Shown: positions 1 to 6,125, numbered from the stretch's first letter. The stretch is 6,245 nucleotides of DNA from Spirochaetia bacterium UBA5550 (GCA_002425885.1 DINC01000034.1:2719-8963), one strand, 5' to 3'. Made by a program: numbers and translations. The notes: a model not told the origin generated them from the letters alone.

Positions 1-1
1 G

Positions 2-766
2 CTTATAAATCTTGGTGCTGTAGCTATCCTTGAAATTGCCGGATGGCTTATAAGCCTTAAAAGAAAAAATGTAACAATAGCGGACTCGCTCTGGGGCCTT
101 GGATTTATAATTATCGCATGGCTTACATTTTTCCAGAGTGACGGATTTTTATGGAGAAAGATTATTATAACTGCAGCAGTTACTGTATGGGGTCTCCGCC
201 TCTCTTACCATATAACAAAGCCCGGTCTCGGCAAACCTGAAGACCCGCGTTATACGCAGTGGCGCAAAGAATACGGCAGCAGGTTCCCCCTTGTGAGTCT
301 ATTCAGAGTTTTTCTTGTGCAGGCTCTCTTTATGTGGCTCATCGCGATGTCCCTTCAGGTGGCTCAGTCAGCAGATATGCCTGATTACATAACAATAACT
401 GACATTGCAGGTGCAGCAATATGGCTCACAGGATTTATCATTGAATCATCCGCAGACAGGCAGCTGTCACGGTTCATAAAAGATCCGGCAAACAGGGGGC
501 GTGTGATGAGGTATAAACTCTGGAAGTACAGCAGGCACCCGAACTATTTCGGCGAAGCTACAATGTGGTGGGGGATATACATCATATCATGCTCAGTGCA
601 GTACGGCCTATTCACAGTTTTCAGCCCGGCGCTTATAACTTATACCCTGCTGAAGATTACAGGTGTTTCACTCATGGAGGAGACCATGTTCAAGGATAAC
701 CCGGAGTACGCCGAGTATAAAAGAACAACAAGTTCCTTTATACCCTGGATACCGGGGAGTAAATAA
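2..766 (+). CDS. DUF1295 / steroid 5-alpha-reductase-like integral membrane protein (5' end cut off by window)
   Basis: The open frame runs from base 2 to a TAA at 764-766 and gives 254 visible residues, so the GTG at 293 is internal and the true start lies left of the window. Family members are about 260-270 residues, so little is missing. Visible hallmarks of DUF1295 (COG3752) are DSLWG near residue 33, WGLRLSYHI near 66, EDPRYTQWRKEYG near 83, the long hydrophobic segment after RVFLVQALF, and KYSRHPNYFGE near 175-185. The last motif resembles the C-terminal cofactor-binding part of steroid reductases and isoprenylcysteine methyltransferases. The C-terminus (LLKITGVSLMEE, then PEYAEYKRTTSSFIPWIP) is also typical. 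Several membrane segments are evident. The substrate is unknown; membrane lipid or isoprenoid reduction is a family-level guess. It faces the ABC permease gene tail to tail with 3 bases between and no visible terminator. Confidence 0.9.
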   Translation, partial: LINLGAVAILEIAGWLISLKRKNVTIADSLWGLGFIIIAWLTFFQSDGFLWRKIIITAAVTVWGLRLSYHITKPGLGKPEDPRYTQWRKEYGSRFPLVSLFRVFLVQALFMWLIAMSLQVAQSADMPDYITITDIAGAAIWLTGFIIESSADRQLSRFIKDPANRGRVMRYKLWKYSRHPNYFGEATMWWGIYIISCSVQYGLFTVFSPALITYTLLKITGVSLMEETMFKDNPEYAEYKRTTSSFIPWIPGSK

Positions 767-769
767 TAA

Positions 770-1570
770 CTAAATCTCCATCCTCTCAATTCTCCAGAGC
801 GCACCTGCAATAAAAAGCAGTGACCATACTGCTGTCATCACAATGGGGATCATCATCTTCGCACTCCACGCAAGGCTCACTGAAAAAGAGAAGGCAATCT
901 TCGACAGCTTCCACGGCATAATATAATATGATTCGGCATAAAGCATAGGTATAAGATTCCCCGCAAGGAAAAAGAGAAATGCAATACCAAGCACTGCTCC
1001 CCTTGTGCTTACAACAGTGCCGAGAAAAATAACAAAGGTAATGTAGAAAAGGCAGATAAGCCAGATTACTCCAAGCCCTTTAAGAAATGGTATAAGGTCA
1101 ATCTCCCCGTGGAATAACCCGGCAACGCCGAACAGAAGGAACCCCTGAAGCAGAACCATAATCAATGTTATCCCCATGAGGCTCGCTCCCAGCTTGGATA
1201 ACACAAAAGCTTTACGCGACAGCGGCTTTGAAAGCACCCATTCAGCTGTACCTGACTCCTTCTCGCTTATAATGAGGTCGTGCGTAAGAATAATAACACC
1301 AATGACATAGGTGAAACCGCATACATTAAAAAAAAGCTGCAATGCAGCTGCACCTGTGCCCATGGTATCATATATATCGGGCTTTGCAGCAACCGGCAGT
1401 GTGGTGAAAACATAAAGCACAAAAGCAACGCTACCTGTGACAACTGAAGTCCAGAGGATTGCCTGCACAATCCACTTCCGAGTGCCCCACCAGGCGCTGT
1501 TCTCCTTAAGAAACATATTCCACAGACCCCGCGTCCACTCCCTTCTCTCTTCTCTGCTTTTATCAGCCAT
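770..1570 (-). CDS. ABC-2 type (NosY-like) transporter permease
   Basis: A 266-residue membrane protein with about six hydrophobic segments, roughly at 34-56, 73-100, 127-153, 167-188, 191-211 and 238-259. The N-terminal 30 residues are charged, Trp-rich and presumably cytoplasmic. Between segments 2 and 3 lies EKESGTAEWVLSKPLSRK (103-120), the characteristic cytoplasmic stretch of ABC-2 permeases where glutamate and GT precede a PLSR motif. The ATG at 1570 overlaps the last 8 bases of the upstream ATPase gene (ATGGCTGA holds both the start and the stop), and a GGAGGG at 1579-1584 sits 8 bases before it, so the start is secure and the two products are translationally coupled. Two copies of this subunit with two ATPases would form an exporter in the inner membrane. 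The substrate cannot be read from the sequence. NosY of nitrous-oxide reductase maturation is a relative, but no nos genes are nearby. Confidence 0.88.
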   Translation of the reverse strand: MADKSREERREWTRGLWNMFLKENSAWWGTRKWIVQAILWTSVVTGSVAFVLYVFTTLPVAAKPDIYDTMGTGAAALQLFFNVCGFTYVIGVIILTHDLIISEKESGTAEWVLSKPLSRKAFVLSKLGASLMGITLIMVLLQGFLLFGVAGLFHGEIDLIPFLKGLGVIWLICLFYITFVIFLGTVVSTRGAVLGIAFLFFLAGNLIPMLYAESYYIMPWKLSKIAFSFSVSLAWSAKMMIPIVMTAVWSLLFIAGALWRIERMEI

Positions 1571-2525
1571 TGCAGTGACCCTCCACTACTCTCATAAATA
1601 CATCCTCAAGCTCATCCCTCCTGCGGGTAAACTCTTTCACCACAATATTATCATCACCAAGGATCATGCGGAGAAGATTTTTTTCAGCAGAAATTTCATC
1701 TGTGGCAGTGAGGCTCCACCTTGTGCAGCCGCCGTTTGTTACAGCTCTCACGCATGAGACCCAGGGCTGGGCTGACACACGGGACTCCAGTGCTTCACTC
1801 TCCCCCTGCATTACTATGTCGTAAATAACACTGTGGCTTGCAGTAAGAAGCTCTTCAACAGGAGCAAGAGCCACCAGTTCACCACGATTGAGAATCCCCA
1901 CATTGTCGCTGACCCGCTCAACATCATCAAGAATGTGAGTTGAATAAAAGATCGTGGTTTTACCTTTCAGCGCCCGCATAACATCCAGAACATCGCGCCT
2001 CCCCATGGGATCGAGAGAGGCTGCGGGCTCATCAAGTATCAGGAGTTCCGGAGAATTCACCTGCGCCTGGGCAATGCCGAGCCTCTGAAGCTCACCACCT
2101 GAAAAACCTTTCACGGAGCGGTCAGCTTTATCATTAAGCCCCACGAGCATCAGCACTTCGTCAATCCTTCTGTCAATGATGCTGTCTTTTCTGTTGTAAA
2201 AAAAACCTGCGGTAAAGCGAAGGATTTCACGCGCGGTCATATAGCAGTAGTATTTAGGGTTTTGAGGAAGATACCCTATCCTCCTCCTGATGGCAGAACT
2301 GTCATTAACAATATCAAGGCCGAAAATGCTCCCTGTACCGGATGCCGGTTTAATAAGTCCCAGAAGAAGTTTAATCGTTGTGCTCTTCCCTGCGCCATTG
2401 GGGCCGAGAAAACCGAAAATAGAATTGCGCGGAACTTTAAGATCAAGAGACCTCAGGGCCTCAACACCTCTATATGTTTTTGTCAGATTTTGAGTGGAAA
2501 TTACAAAATCATCTTTATCTGTCAT
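1563..2525 (-). CDS. ABC transporter ATP-binding protein (exporter, NosF/CcmA-like class)
   Basis: A 320-residue ATPase that powers the adjacent permease. All nucleotide-binding motifs are present and intact: Walker A GPNGAGKST (41-49), Q-loop YLPQ (85-88), signature FSGGE (141-145), Walker B LLILDEP (161-167), D-loop SLDP (170-173) and the switch histidine in STH (195-197). Residues after about 220 form the accessory C-terminal region common in ABC-2 exporter ATPases and end in RRRDELEDVFMRVVE, also typical of that class. The ATG is preceded by GGAGGG at 2530-2535, 4 bases away, and by a good promoter at 2569-2596. The gene overlaps the permease by 8 bases, so the pair is an operon. Only two components are visible, with no periplasmic binding protein or membrane-fusion partner, which supports export rather than import. 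The substrate is unknown. Confidence 0.93.
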   Translation of the reverse strand: MTDKDDFVISTQNLTKTYRGVEALRSLDLKVPRNSIFGFLGPNGAGKSTTIKLLLGLIKPASGTGSIFGLDIVNDSSAIRRRIGYLPQNPKYYCYMTAREILRFTAGFFYNRKDSIIDRRIDEVLMLVGLNDKADRSVKGFSGGELQRLGIAQAQVNSPELLILDEPAASLDPMGRRDVLDVMRALKGKTTIFYSTHILDDVERVSDNVGILNRGELVALAPVEELLTASHSVIYDIVMQGESEALESRVSAQPWVSCVRAVTNGGCTRWSLTATDEISAEKNLLRMILGDDNIVVKEFTRRRDELEDVFMRVVEGHCNG

Positions 2526-2568
2526 ATCACCCTCCGATGATACACAGATTTCACTCCAGCCGTGTGAG

Positions 2569-2596
2569 AGAATACCATTGAACAGCGCAATGTCAA
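2569..2596 (-). promoter_or_regulatory. Sigma-70-type promoter of the ABC exporter operon
   Basis: Read on the minus strand, a perfect -35 TTGACA (2596-2591) is followed by a 16-base spacer and the -10 TATTCT (2574-2569). A TGG directly before the -10 forms an extended -10. Transcription would start near 2562, giving a leader of about 37 bases that includes the GGAGGG ribosome site. No operator-like dyad is evident. Confidence 0.6.
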
Positions 2597-2626
2597 GATT
2601 AAATCGAACGAATGCTCATTTTTTTA

Positions 2627-2656
2627 TTGTAAAATAATGCTTACCCGTTAAATAAT
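2627..2656 (+). promoter_or_regulatory. Candidate promoter of the thioesterase gene
   Basis: TTGTAA (2627-2632), an 18-base spacer, then AATAAT (2651-2656; 5 of 6 consensus bases). The start of transcription would fall near 2663, downstream of the ATG at 2655, which argues that translation begins at the ATG at 2700. The match is moderate in AT-rich DNA, so it is only a candidate. Confidence 0.3.
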
Positions 2657-2699
2657 GAGCAGAAATAAACAGATTAATAAAGCTTTACCGGGGGAAATC

Positions 2700-3203
2700 A
2701 TGAGTAAAAAAGAGAGAGAATATTCAGCGGAAATTTCAGATAAGGTCATAGGGATGCTTACCATGTTCAAGGGGAAAGACCTTGCAGAGTTCCCCATACC
2801 ATGCCTTACAAAATGGTTAGGCGGAACTATAATTGAAGCCTCACGGGGAATGATCGAAGTTGAAATACAGGCAAACAGGAATATGACCAATCCTGCCGGA
2901 TTCCTGCATGGAGGAATACAGTGCGCCATGATTGATGATGCAATGGGATGGGCATGCGCCACACTTGGTTATGAGCACCAGTTCCTTTCAACAAACCTTA
3001 ACGTTGACTACTTAGGAACAGCGCGGGCTGATGACGTTGTGAGAATAAAGGCTTATATTTTCCGCGAAGGGAGCACGCTTCTTCACGCAGTGGCGGAGAT
3101 AAGAAAAAATGATGTTATAATTGCCAAAGCACAGTCCAATGTTTATATCAGCGGGAAACCTGTTGATTATAAGAATATTGCAGGTAGTTTCGGGAGGATG
3201 TGA
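2700..3203 (+). CDS. PaaI-family hotdog-fold thioesterase
   Basis: A 167-residue protein predicted to hydrolyse acyl-CoA or aryl-CoA thioesters in the cytoplasm. The hotdog motif is clear: NPAGFLHGG (64-72), then MIDDAMGWA. H70-G71-G72 followed by D79 matches the HGG-x6-D spacing that includes the catalytic Asp of PaaI. The strand pattern FLSTNLNVDYLGTARADDVVRIKA (95-118) and the C-terminal NDVIIAKAQSNVYI are also typical. An ATG at 2655 would add 15 residues, but no ribosome site precedes it, whereas GGGGGA (2690-2695) sits 4 bases before the ATG at 2700, so the shorter form is preferred. The gene is divergent from the ABC operon. No catabolic or biosynthetic partner lies beside it, so the substrate is unknown; scavenging of stray acyl-CoAs is an inference only. 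Confidence 0.88.
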   Translation: MSKKEREYSAEISDKVIGMLTMFKGKDLAEFPIPCLTKWLGGTIIEASRGMIEVEIQANRNMTNPAGFLHGGIQCAMIDDAMGWACATLGYEHQFLSTNLNVDYLGTARADDVVRIKAYIFREGSTLLHAVAEIRKNDVIIAKAQSNVYISGKPVDYKNIAGSFGRM

Positions 3204-3254
3204 AGAACAGATAACGCTGTTCTTCGTGCCGATGCGGCATATATGCACCGGCAC
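3202..3254. terminator. Two adjacent hairpins between convergent genes (possible bidirectional transcript end)
   Basis: A perfect 9-base inverted repeat, GAAGAACAG (3202-3210) with CTGTTCTTC (3217-3225), has a 6-base loop and begins inside the thioesterase stop codon. It is followed immediately by GTGCCG (3226-3231) pairing with CGGCAC (3249-3254) around an inner palindrome, GCATATATGC. Neither has a T-tract on either strand, so these are not classic intrinsic terminators. Their place between two tail-to-tail genes suggests transcript ending or 3'-end protection. Confidence 0.4.
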
Positions 3255-3262
3255 ACACAGGA

Positions 3263-3529
3263 TTATATGACTTCCCGAATCTCTATATCTGCCTGATTAA
3301 ACTGCCGTACACAGTCTTTGCACATTTTATTCCCGTATCTGTCGATTATTGCCTTTACCCGGTTTTCATCAACACAAAGTCCTATATTAACAGCTGTTAC
3401 ATCATATTCCATCTGCTGACAGATAGAAGAGCCCTTAAGTTTGCACTTATTCCCATTTTTTGATGAAAGAAAAATATGGTAGCGCCCTGTTTTCTCATTC
3501 ATTTCAACCGAATATAGCTGATCACTCAT
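3263..3529 (-). CDS. Small cysteine-containing hypothetical protein (possible metal-binding)
   Basis: I do not recognise a family. The 88-residue product is hydrophilic and cytoplasmic-looking, with no signal peptide or membrane segment. It has five cysteines at residues 29, 37, 52, 70 and 73 (numbered from the ATG). The last pair forms a CKDC (CxxC) motif and the first pair is C-x7-C, an arrangement that could hold a zinc ion or act in redox chemistry; that is inference. A GTG at 3535 is possible, but it overlaps GGGAG, which lies 5 bases before the ATG at 3529 and fits as that ATG's ribosome site, so the ATG is preferred. The gene is convergent with the thioesterase and divergent from the GHKL-like gene, so it stands alone. 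Codon use looks like its neighbours and the frame is uninterrupted, which supports a real gene. Confidence 0.65.
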   Translation of the reverse strand: MSDQLYSVEMNEKTGRYHIFLSSKNGNKCKLKGSSICQQMEYDVTAVNIGLCVDENRVKAIIDRYGNKMCKDCVRQFNQADIEIREVI

Positions 3530-3665
3530 ATTCACTCCCGTAATATTTTATAATACAAGCATTATGCAGATATGAATTGATGCAATGAATAAATAAAAAA
3601 AAGCGGTTTATTGCGGTATTACAGCCGGCGTTTCACCTTCGAACTGCGTAAAGTTCACAAAATCA

Positions 3666-3694
3666 TTGACAGATGGCATTTAAACCAATAAATT
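3666..3694 (+). promoter_or_regulatory. Sigma-70-type promoter of the GHKL-like gene
   Basis: A perfect -35 TTGACA (3666-3671), an optimal 17-base spacer, then TAAATT (3689-3694; 4 of 6). A start near 3701 gives a leader of about 50 bases. Farther upstream, GCGGT occurs at 3603 and 3613, exactly 10 bases apart, which might be an activator site but could be chance. Confidence 0.5.
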
Positions 3695-3751
3695 AGAGTA
3701 TAAGCTGTAATATAACTCCCTGTTTTAAATAACTTTTGCAGGATTATTAAT

Positions 3752-4459
3752 ATGCCTGATAGCCGGATAGAAAAGATCGAAACACAGGACGAACTGGATA
3801 ATATTAATGAGCTTGTCCCGCTCAGGTACAGGGAACGCCTTAACAGGCAGCCGGTGAAGATACGGAACAATGCCAAATACTATCCCGACGGCACAATCTT
3901 TGAACCATATATATATGTGGTTGGCCTTGGAGAAAGGCATTTCAGAATCTTTGATAAAGAGATTCAGAAGATTACTGAAGAATTCCCCTGGATGCAGAAA
4001 AAATTCATCCGTTTTATAATGAATGAGCTTATAAGCAACACACAATTCTCCATGCTGCGCCAGATAGTGCAGAATGTTGATGAAAACAAAAAGTCTGCGG
4101 GTTATTTCAATATAATATTATATCCATGCGGCCAGTTCTTTTCAGCGGCCATAGAGGAGTTCGGTGACTTTTTTGATTACTTCAAATATCTGGACACCCT
4201 ATCGGACCTCGATTACAATAACCCGGAACACTACGACTCAATCGATGAAACCGTTCTGACCGAAAGGGATCTGCTGAATGACAATCAGGTGAAACTTATT
4301 CTCGATCATGACAGCAACCTTAAACTTGCCGACAGTTCAAACAGGATTGGGCTCAATGTAATTGAAAAAGCAACTGACCAGGACTTCTACATTACCTCCT
4401 TTTATAAAAACGGAAAGTATATGTGGAAGAGGATCTATTTCAGGATAGAGAACAACTAA
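3752..4459 (+). CDS. Diverged GHKL (HATPase_c)-like domain protein, function unknown
   Basis: A 235-residue soluble protein, started by an ATG with AGGA (3740-3743) 8 bases upstream. It carries KKFIRFIMNELISNTQFS (83-100), a good match to the N-box of histidine-kinase-type and anti-sigma ATPases (NELxxN, N91-N96). At 134-142, IEEFGDFFD sits where the G1 box (DxGxG) should be. At 197-201, SNRIGL resembles the G2 box that precedes the last helix, and the protein ends in alternating strands (DFYITSFYKNGKYMWKRIYF), as the fold does. The second glycine of G1 and most lid glycines are absent. Residues 140-195 form an acidic insertion. The first 80 residues match nothing I know. There is no phospho-acceptor histidine domain, sensor or membrane segment, and no response regulator or sigma factor nearby. 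An anti-sigma-like or signalling role is inference; loss of ATP binding is possible. Confidence 0.6.
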   Translation: MPDSRIEKIETQDELDNINELVPLRYRERLNRQPVKIRNNAKYYPDGTIFEPYIYVVGLGERHFRIFDKEIQKITEEFPWMQKKFIRFIMNELISNTQFSMLRQIVQNVDENKKSAGYFNIILYPCGQFFSAAIEEFGDFFDYFKYLDTLSDLDYNNPEHYDSIDETVLTERDLLNDNQVKLILDHDSNLKLADSSNRIGLNVIEKATDQDFYITSFYKNGKYMWKRIYFRIENN

Positions 4460-4504
4460 CTTAAGCCAGACCTAAAGCCATGTTATTTATTTAAGACTTC
4501 GGCG

Positions 4505-4528
4505 TATAATATCATTATACTGATAATG
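4505..4528 (+). promoter_or_regulatory. Perfect -10 box with overlapping dyads upstream of the acyltransferase gene
   Basis: TATAAT at 4505-4510 has no recognisable -35 at 16-18 bases, which suggests activator dependence or another arrangement. Directly downstream, around the expected start of transcription, lie two overlapping inverted repeats: TATCA/TGATA (4510-4514 and 4521-4525) and CATTAT/ATAATG (4513-4518 and 4523-4528). They could be an operator, though AT-rich DNA makes such dyads by chance. Confidence 0.35.
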
Positions 4529-4569
4529 TAAGGCGTACATATTTCAGATAATAACTGCCGGAGTATTGT

Positions 4570-5337
4570 ATGAAGAGAGACGTAAATAATATTCCTGTAT
4601 TATTTAAGGAGCTGCTCATACAGACCCCCATCAATCATTTTATAGGCACCCTGTTTTTAAGAATCCTAAACCGTCTTGAAGTCACAGGACGTGAGCATCT
4701 GACAAATCTCCCCCGCAGCAATGTTCTCTTTGTATCGAACCACCAGACTTTCTACATGGAGGGTATTGCACTGATGACAGAGTTCAACAGGGTAAAACAG
4801 CCCTTTCTCCACTGGTTCTGGAAAGCAGCAACCGGGCGCTGCTACTATATAGTTGCAGTTGAAACAGCGCAGATAAAAGGGTGGATGAACCGCTTAATCG
4901 AATGGGCAGGCGCTGTCACAGTCACAAGGACATGGCGAAGAGGTGACCGGAGCCTTCAGCGCGGCGAGGTAACAATGGAAAATGTAAAGAGAGACCAGGC
5001 GAAAATTGTGAGAGCAATAAAAGACGGCTGGGTTATAACTTTTCCCCAGGGGACAATTACGCCATTTTTAAAGGGGAGAAAAGGGACAGCTTACATCATC
5101 AAAGAAGCCCGGTGCATTGTTGTGCCTGTTGTTATTGACGGTTTTTCAAAGGCTTTTAAAGAGAACAAGCTGTGCAGTCCGCTGAAGCTACCAGTAGTGA
5201 ACGGGCATTCCCGTTCACTGCTTACCATGAGGTTCAAGGCGCCGATGGATATAAATTTTGATGATCCGGCAGATGTGATTATTGATCAGATCATGGATGC
5301 CATTGAGCAGTCGGAGAGGTTCAGACCGGAGGGGTGA
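4570..5337 (+). CDS. PlsC-like lysophospholipid (1-acylglycerol-3-phosphate) acyltransferase family protein
   Basis: A 255-residue member of the glycerophospholipid acyltransferase family, expected to move a fatty acyl chain to a lyso-lipid at the inner membrane. Motif I is VSNHQTFYME (55-64). Here the acid follows the catalytic histidine after five residues (H58, E64), not the usual HX4D. Motif II is GAVTVTRTW (114-122), motif III FPQGT (158-162, with Gln where FPEGT is common) and motif IV VVPVVIDG (184-191). From memory, a subfamily with NHQTYFAD and FPQGT exists in Bacteroidetes and relatives, so the altered spacing looks like a family trait and only the Glu is extra. The start is set by GGAG at 4560-4563, 6 bases before the ATG. 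The gene stands alone, convergent with the MNT gene. The exact acceptor lipid is uncertain; phosphatidic acid synthesis is one option, ornithine-lipid or other lyso-lipid acylation another. Confidence 0.85.
   Translation: MKRDVNNIPVLFKELLIQTPINHFIGTLFLRILNRLEVTGREHLTNLPRSNVLFVSNHQTFYMEGIALMTEFNRVKQPFLHWFWKAATGRCYYIVAVETAQIKGWMNRLIEWAGAVTVTRTWRRGDRSLQRGEVTMENVKRDQAKIVRAIKDGWVITFPQGTITPFLKGRKGTAYIIKEARCIVVPVVIDGFSKAFKENKLCSPLKLPVVNGHSRSLLTMRFKAPMDINFDDPADVIIDQIMDAIEQSERFRPEG
5196..5219. repeat. 10-base perfect inverted repeat inside the acyltransferase gene
   Basis: AGTGAACGGG (5196-5205) and CCCGTTCACT (5210-5219) are exact reverse complements with a 4-base CATT loop. The hairpin lies in frame near the codons for VVNGHSRSL, late in the acyltransferase gene. 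It may be chance, an RNA structure or the trace of a small insertion. Confidence 0.6.
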
Positions 5338-5367
5338 TAACTTCCTCAAATAATATAATAAAGAAAT

Positions 5368-5697
5368 TTAAGCAGCGGGAGAGATGATCTGACCATTACG
5401 GCGGGCAATTTCAATCAGAGCATTACCGTCATCATTATTATACTGTAATTTACCAACAGGGATTGGCTCAATACGGCTGTCTGTTGCGGCAGCTATCCGC
5501 CAGAGAAGGTTTACATGTTCTCTTCTGATTTCAGAATCAAATATGGATGAAACAATAAGAATATCTATATCACTCCATTCATCATGGTTACCGGTTACTT
5601 GTGAACCGTAAAGTACTGCAAAACAATCTTCAAATCCTGCATCTTGCAGCTTACCTAAATATTTTTTTACCGCGATTATAACTGCTTCATCAGCCAT
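5368..5697 (-). CDS. Minimal nucleotidyltransferase (MNT), antitoxin partner of a HEPN toxin
   Basis: A 109-residue protein of the DNA polymerase beta-like nucleotidyltransferase fold. The active-site signature LYGSQVTG...WSDIDILIV is complete: G31-S32, ten residues, then D43-I44-D45 (GSX10DXD). A probable third carboxylate is E77 in RIEPIPV. In type VII HEPN/MNT (HepT/MntA) modules such proteins add AMP to the HEPN toxin and silence it. The ATG at 5697 has AGAGG 7 bases upstream and lies 22 bases inside the end of the HEPN gene, the usual coupled layout with the HEPN gene first. All catalytic residues are intact although the partner carries a stop codon. It may persist as a relic, protect against a related HEPN toxin elsewhere, or still pair with a suppressed HEPN. 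Stand-alone MNTs of other function exist, but the adjacent HEPN frame makes the assignment firm. Confidence 0.88.
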   Translation of the reverse strand: MADEAVIIAVKKYLGKLQDAGFEDCFAVLYGSQVTGNHDEWSDIDILIVSSIFDSEIRREHVNLLWRIAAATDSRIEPIPVGKLQYNNDDGNALIEIARRNGQIISPAA

Positions 5698-6056
5698 ATA
5701 TAAACCTCTTCAGCACGTTTAAGATAATCAATTGCTTCATTCTGAGAAACCGGGATAATATTTGAATCAGGATATCTGCCTTCGATGTTGAACGCATTTA
5801 ATTCAGCAAGTATATCTATAAAATTCTGCTCAAGTTTAAGAGAAGCCACCTCAGATAACCTTATAAGATTATGAATTCGTGGTGCAATATCATTTATGTT
5901 TTTGCAGATATGAGATTTTATTATTTTTTCAAGAGCCAGGTGAACAAAAAATAAACCATGACGTGACCTTTTATTCGAAATAAGTTAACGTGCAACTTCA
6001 AAATCCTCAGAAGCGCCTTCTTTCCAATATATTATCTGCTTGTTTATATCGATCAT
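5676..6056 (-). pseudogene. HEPN-domain toxin-type gene interrupted by one in-frame TAA
   Basis: Reading the minus strand from the ATG at 6056 to the TAA at 5676-5678 gives 126 residues, the usual size of a HEPN (PF05168-type) protein, broken only by TAA at 5985-5987 (codon 24). Family features lie on both sides of the stop in the same frame: YWKEGASEDFEVAR before it; then SRHGLFFVHLALEKIIKSHI, APRIHNLIRLSE and, near the end, a long helix (QNEAIDYLKRAEEVYIWLMKQL region). HxALExxLKxH-like and PxxHxL motifs are hallmarks of the family. No frameshift is needed, so a recent point mutation (for example from CAA, GAA or AAA) is the simplest explanation. No ATG, GTG or TTG soon after the stop would restart translation of the domain. 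The last 22 bases overlap the MNT start. HEPN proteins of such pairs are usually RNases, or bind RNA, and are toxic when free. Confidence 0.8.
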
Positions 6057-6062
6057 TAGTTA

Positions 6063-6092
6063 ATAATTATTACCTCTTTGATGAAATGTCAA
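6063..6092 (-). promoter_or_regulatory. Candidate promoter of the HEPN/MNT pair with a 12-base palindrome
   Basis: On the minus strand, a perfect TTGACA (6092-6087) is followed after 18 bases by AATTAT (6068-6063; 4 of 6). Transcription would then begin at or next to the ATG at 6056, which would make the message leaderless. The -10 lies inside the perfect palindrome TAATAATTATTA (6061-6072), a possible site for autoregulation. An AGAGG at 6073-6077 is 16 bases from the ATG, too far for a normal ribosome site. Confidence 0.35.
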
Positions 6093-6125
6093 TCATAAAT
6101 AATATTGCTCATATCAATACCTGAT

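Noticed and set aside
293..766. A start at GTG 293 for the left-edge membrane protein
   Set aside because: The frame stays open to base 2 and the upstream part carries family motifs, so this is an internal codon of a truncated gene.
1437..1757. Plus-strand frame across the ATPase/permease junction, and a minus-strand frame at 1267-1470
   Set aside because: They are shadows of the two ABC genes, which have full motifs and ribosome sites; the shadow products look like no protein family.
2262..2540. Plus-strand frames opposite the start of the ATPase gene
   Set aside because: They lie antisense to Walker A-encoding sequence, lack ribosome sites and resemble no family.
2655..2699. N-terminal extension of the thioesterase from ATG 2655
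   Set aside because: No ribosome site precedes it, and the candidate promoter would start transcription after it; GGGGGA before ATG 2700 is a better fit.
2648..3254. Minus-strand frames opposite the thioesterase gene
   Set aside because: The hotdog motifs on the plus strand identify the true gene; the opposite frames are by-products.
3655..4045. Minus-strand frames opposite the start of the GHKL-like gene
   Set aside because: They overlap a longer plus-strand frame with a good promoter and ribosome site and show no recognisable features.
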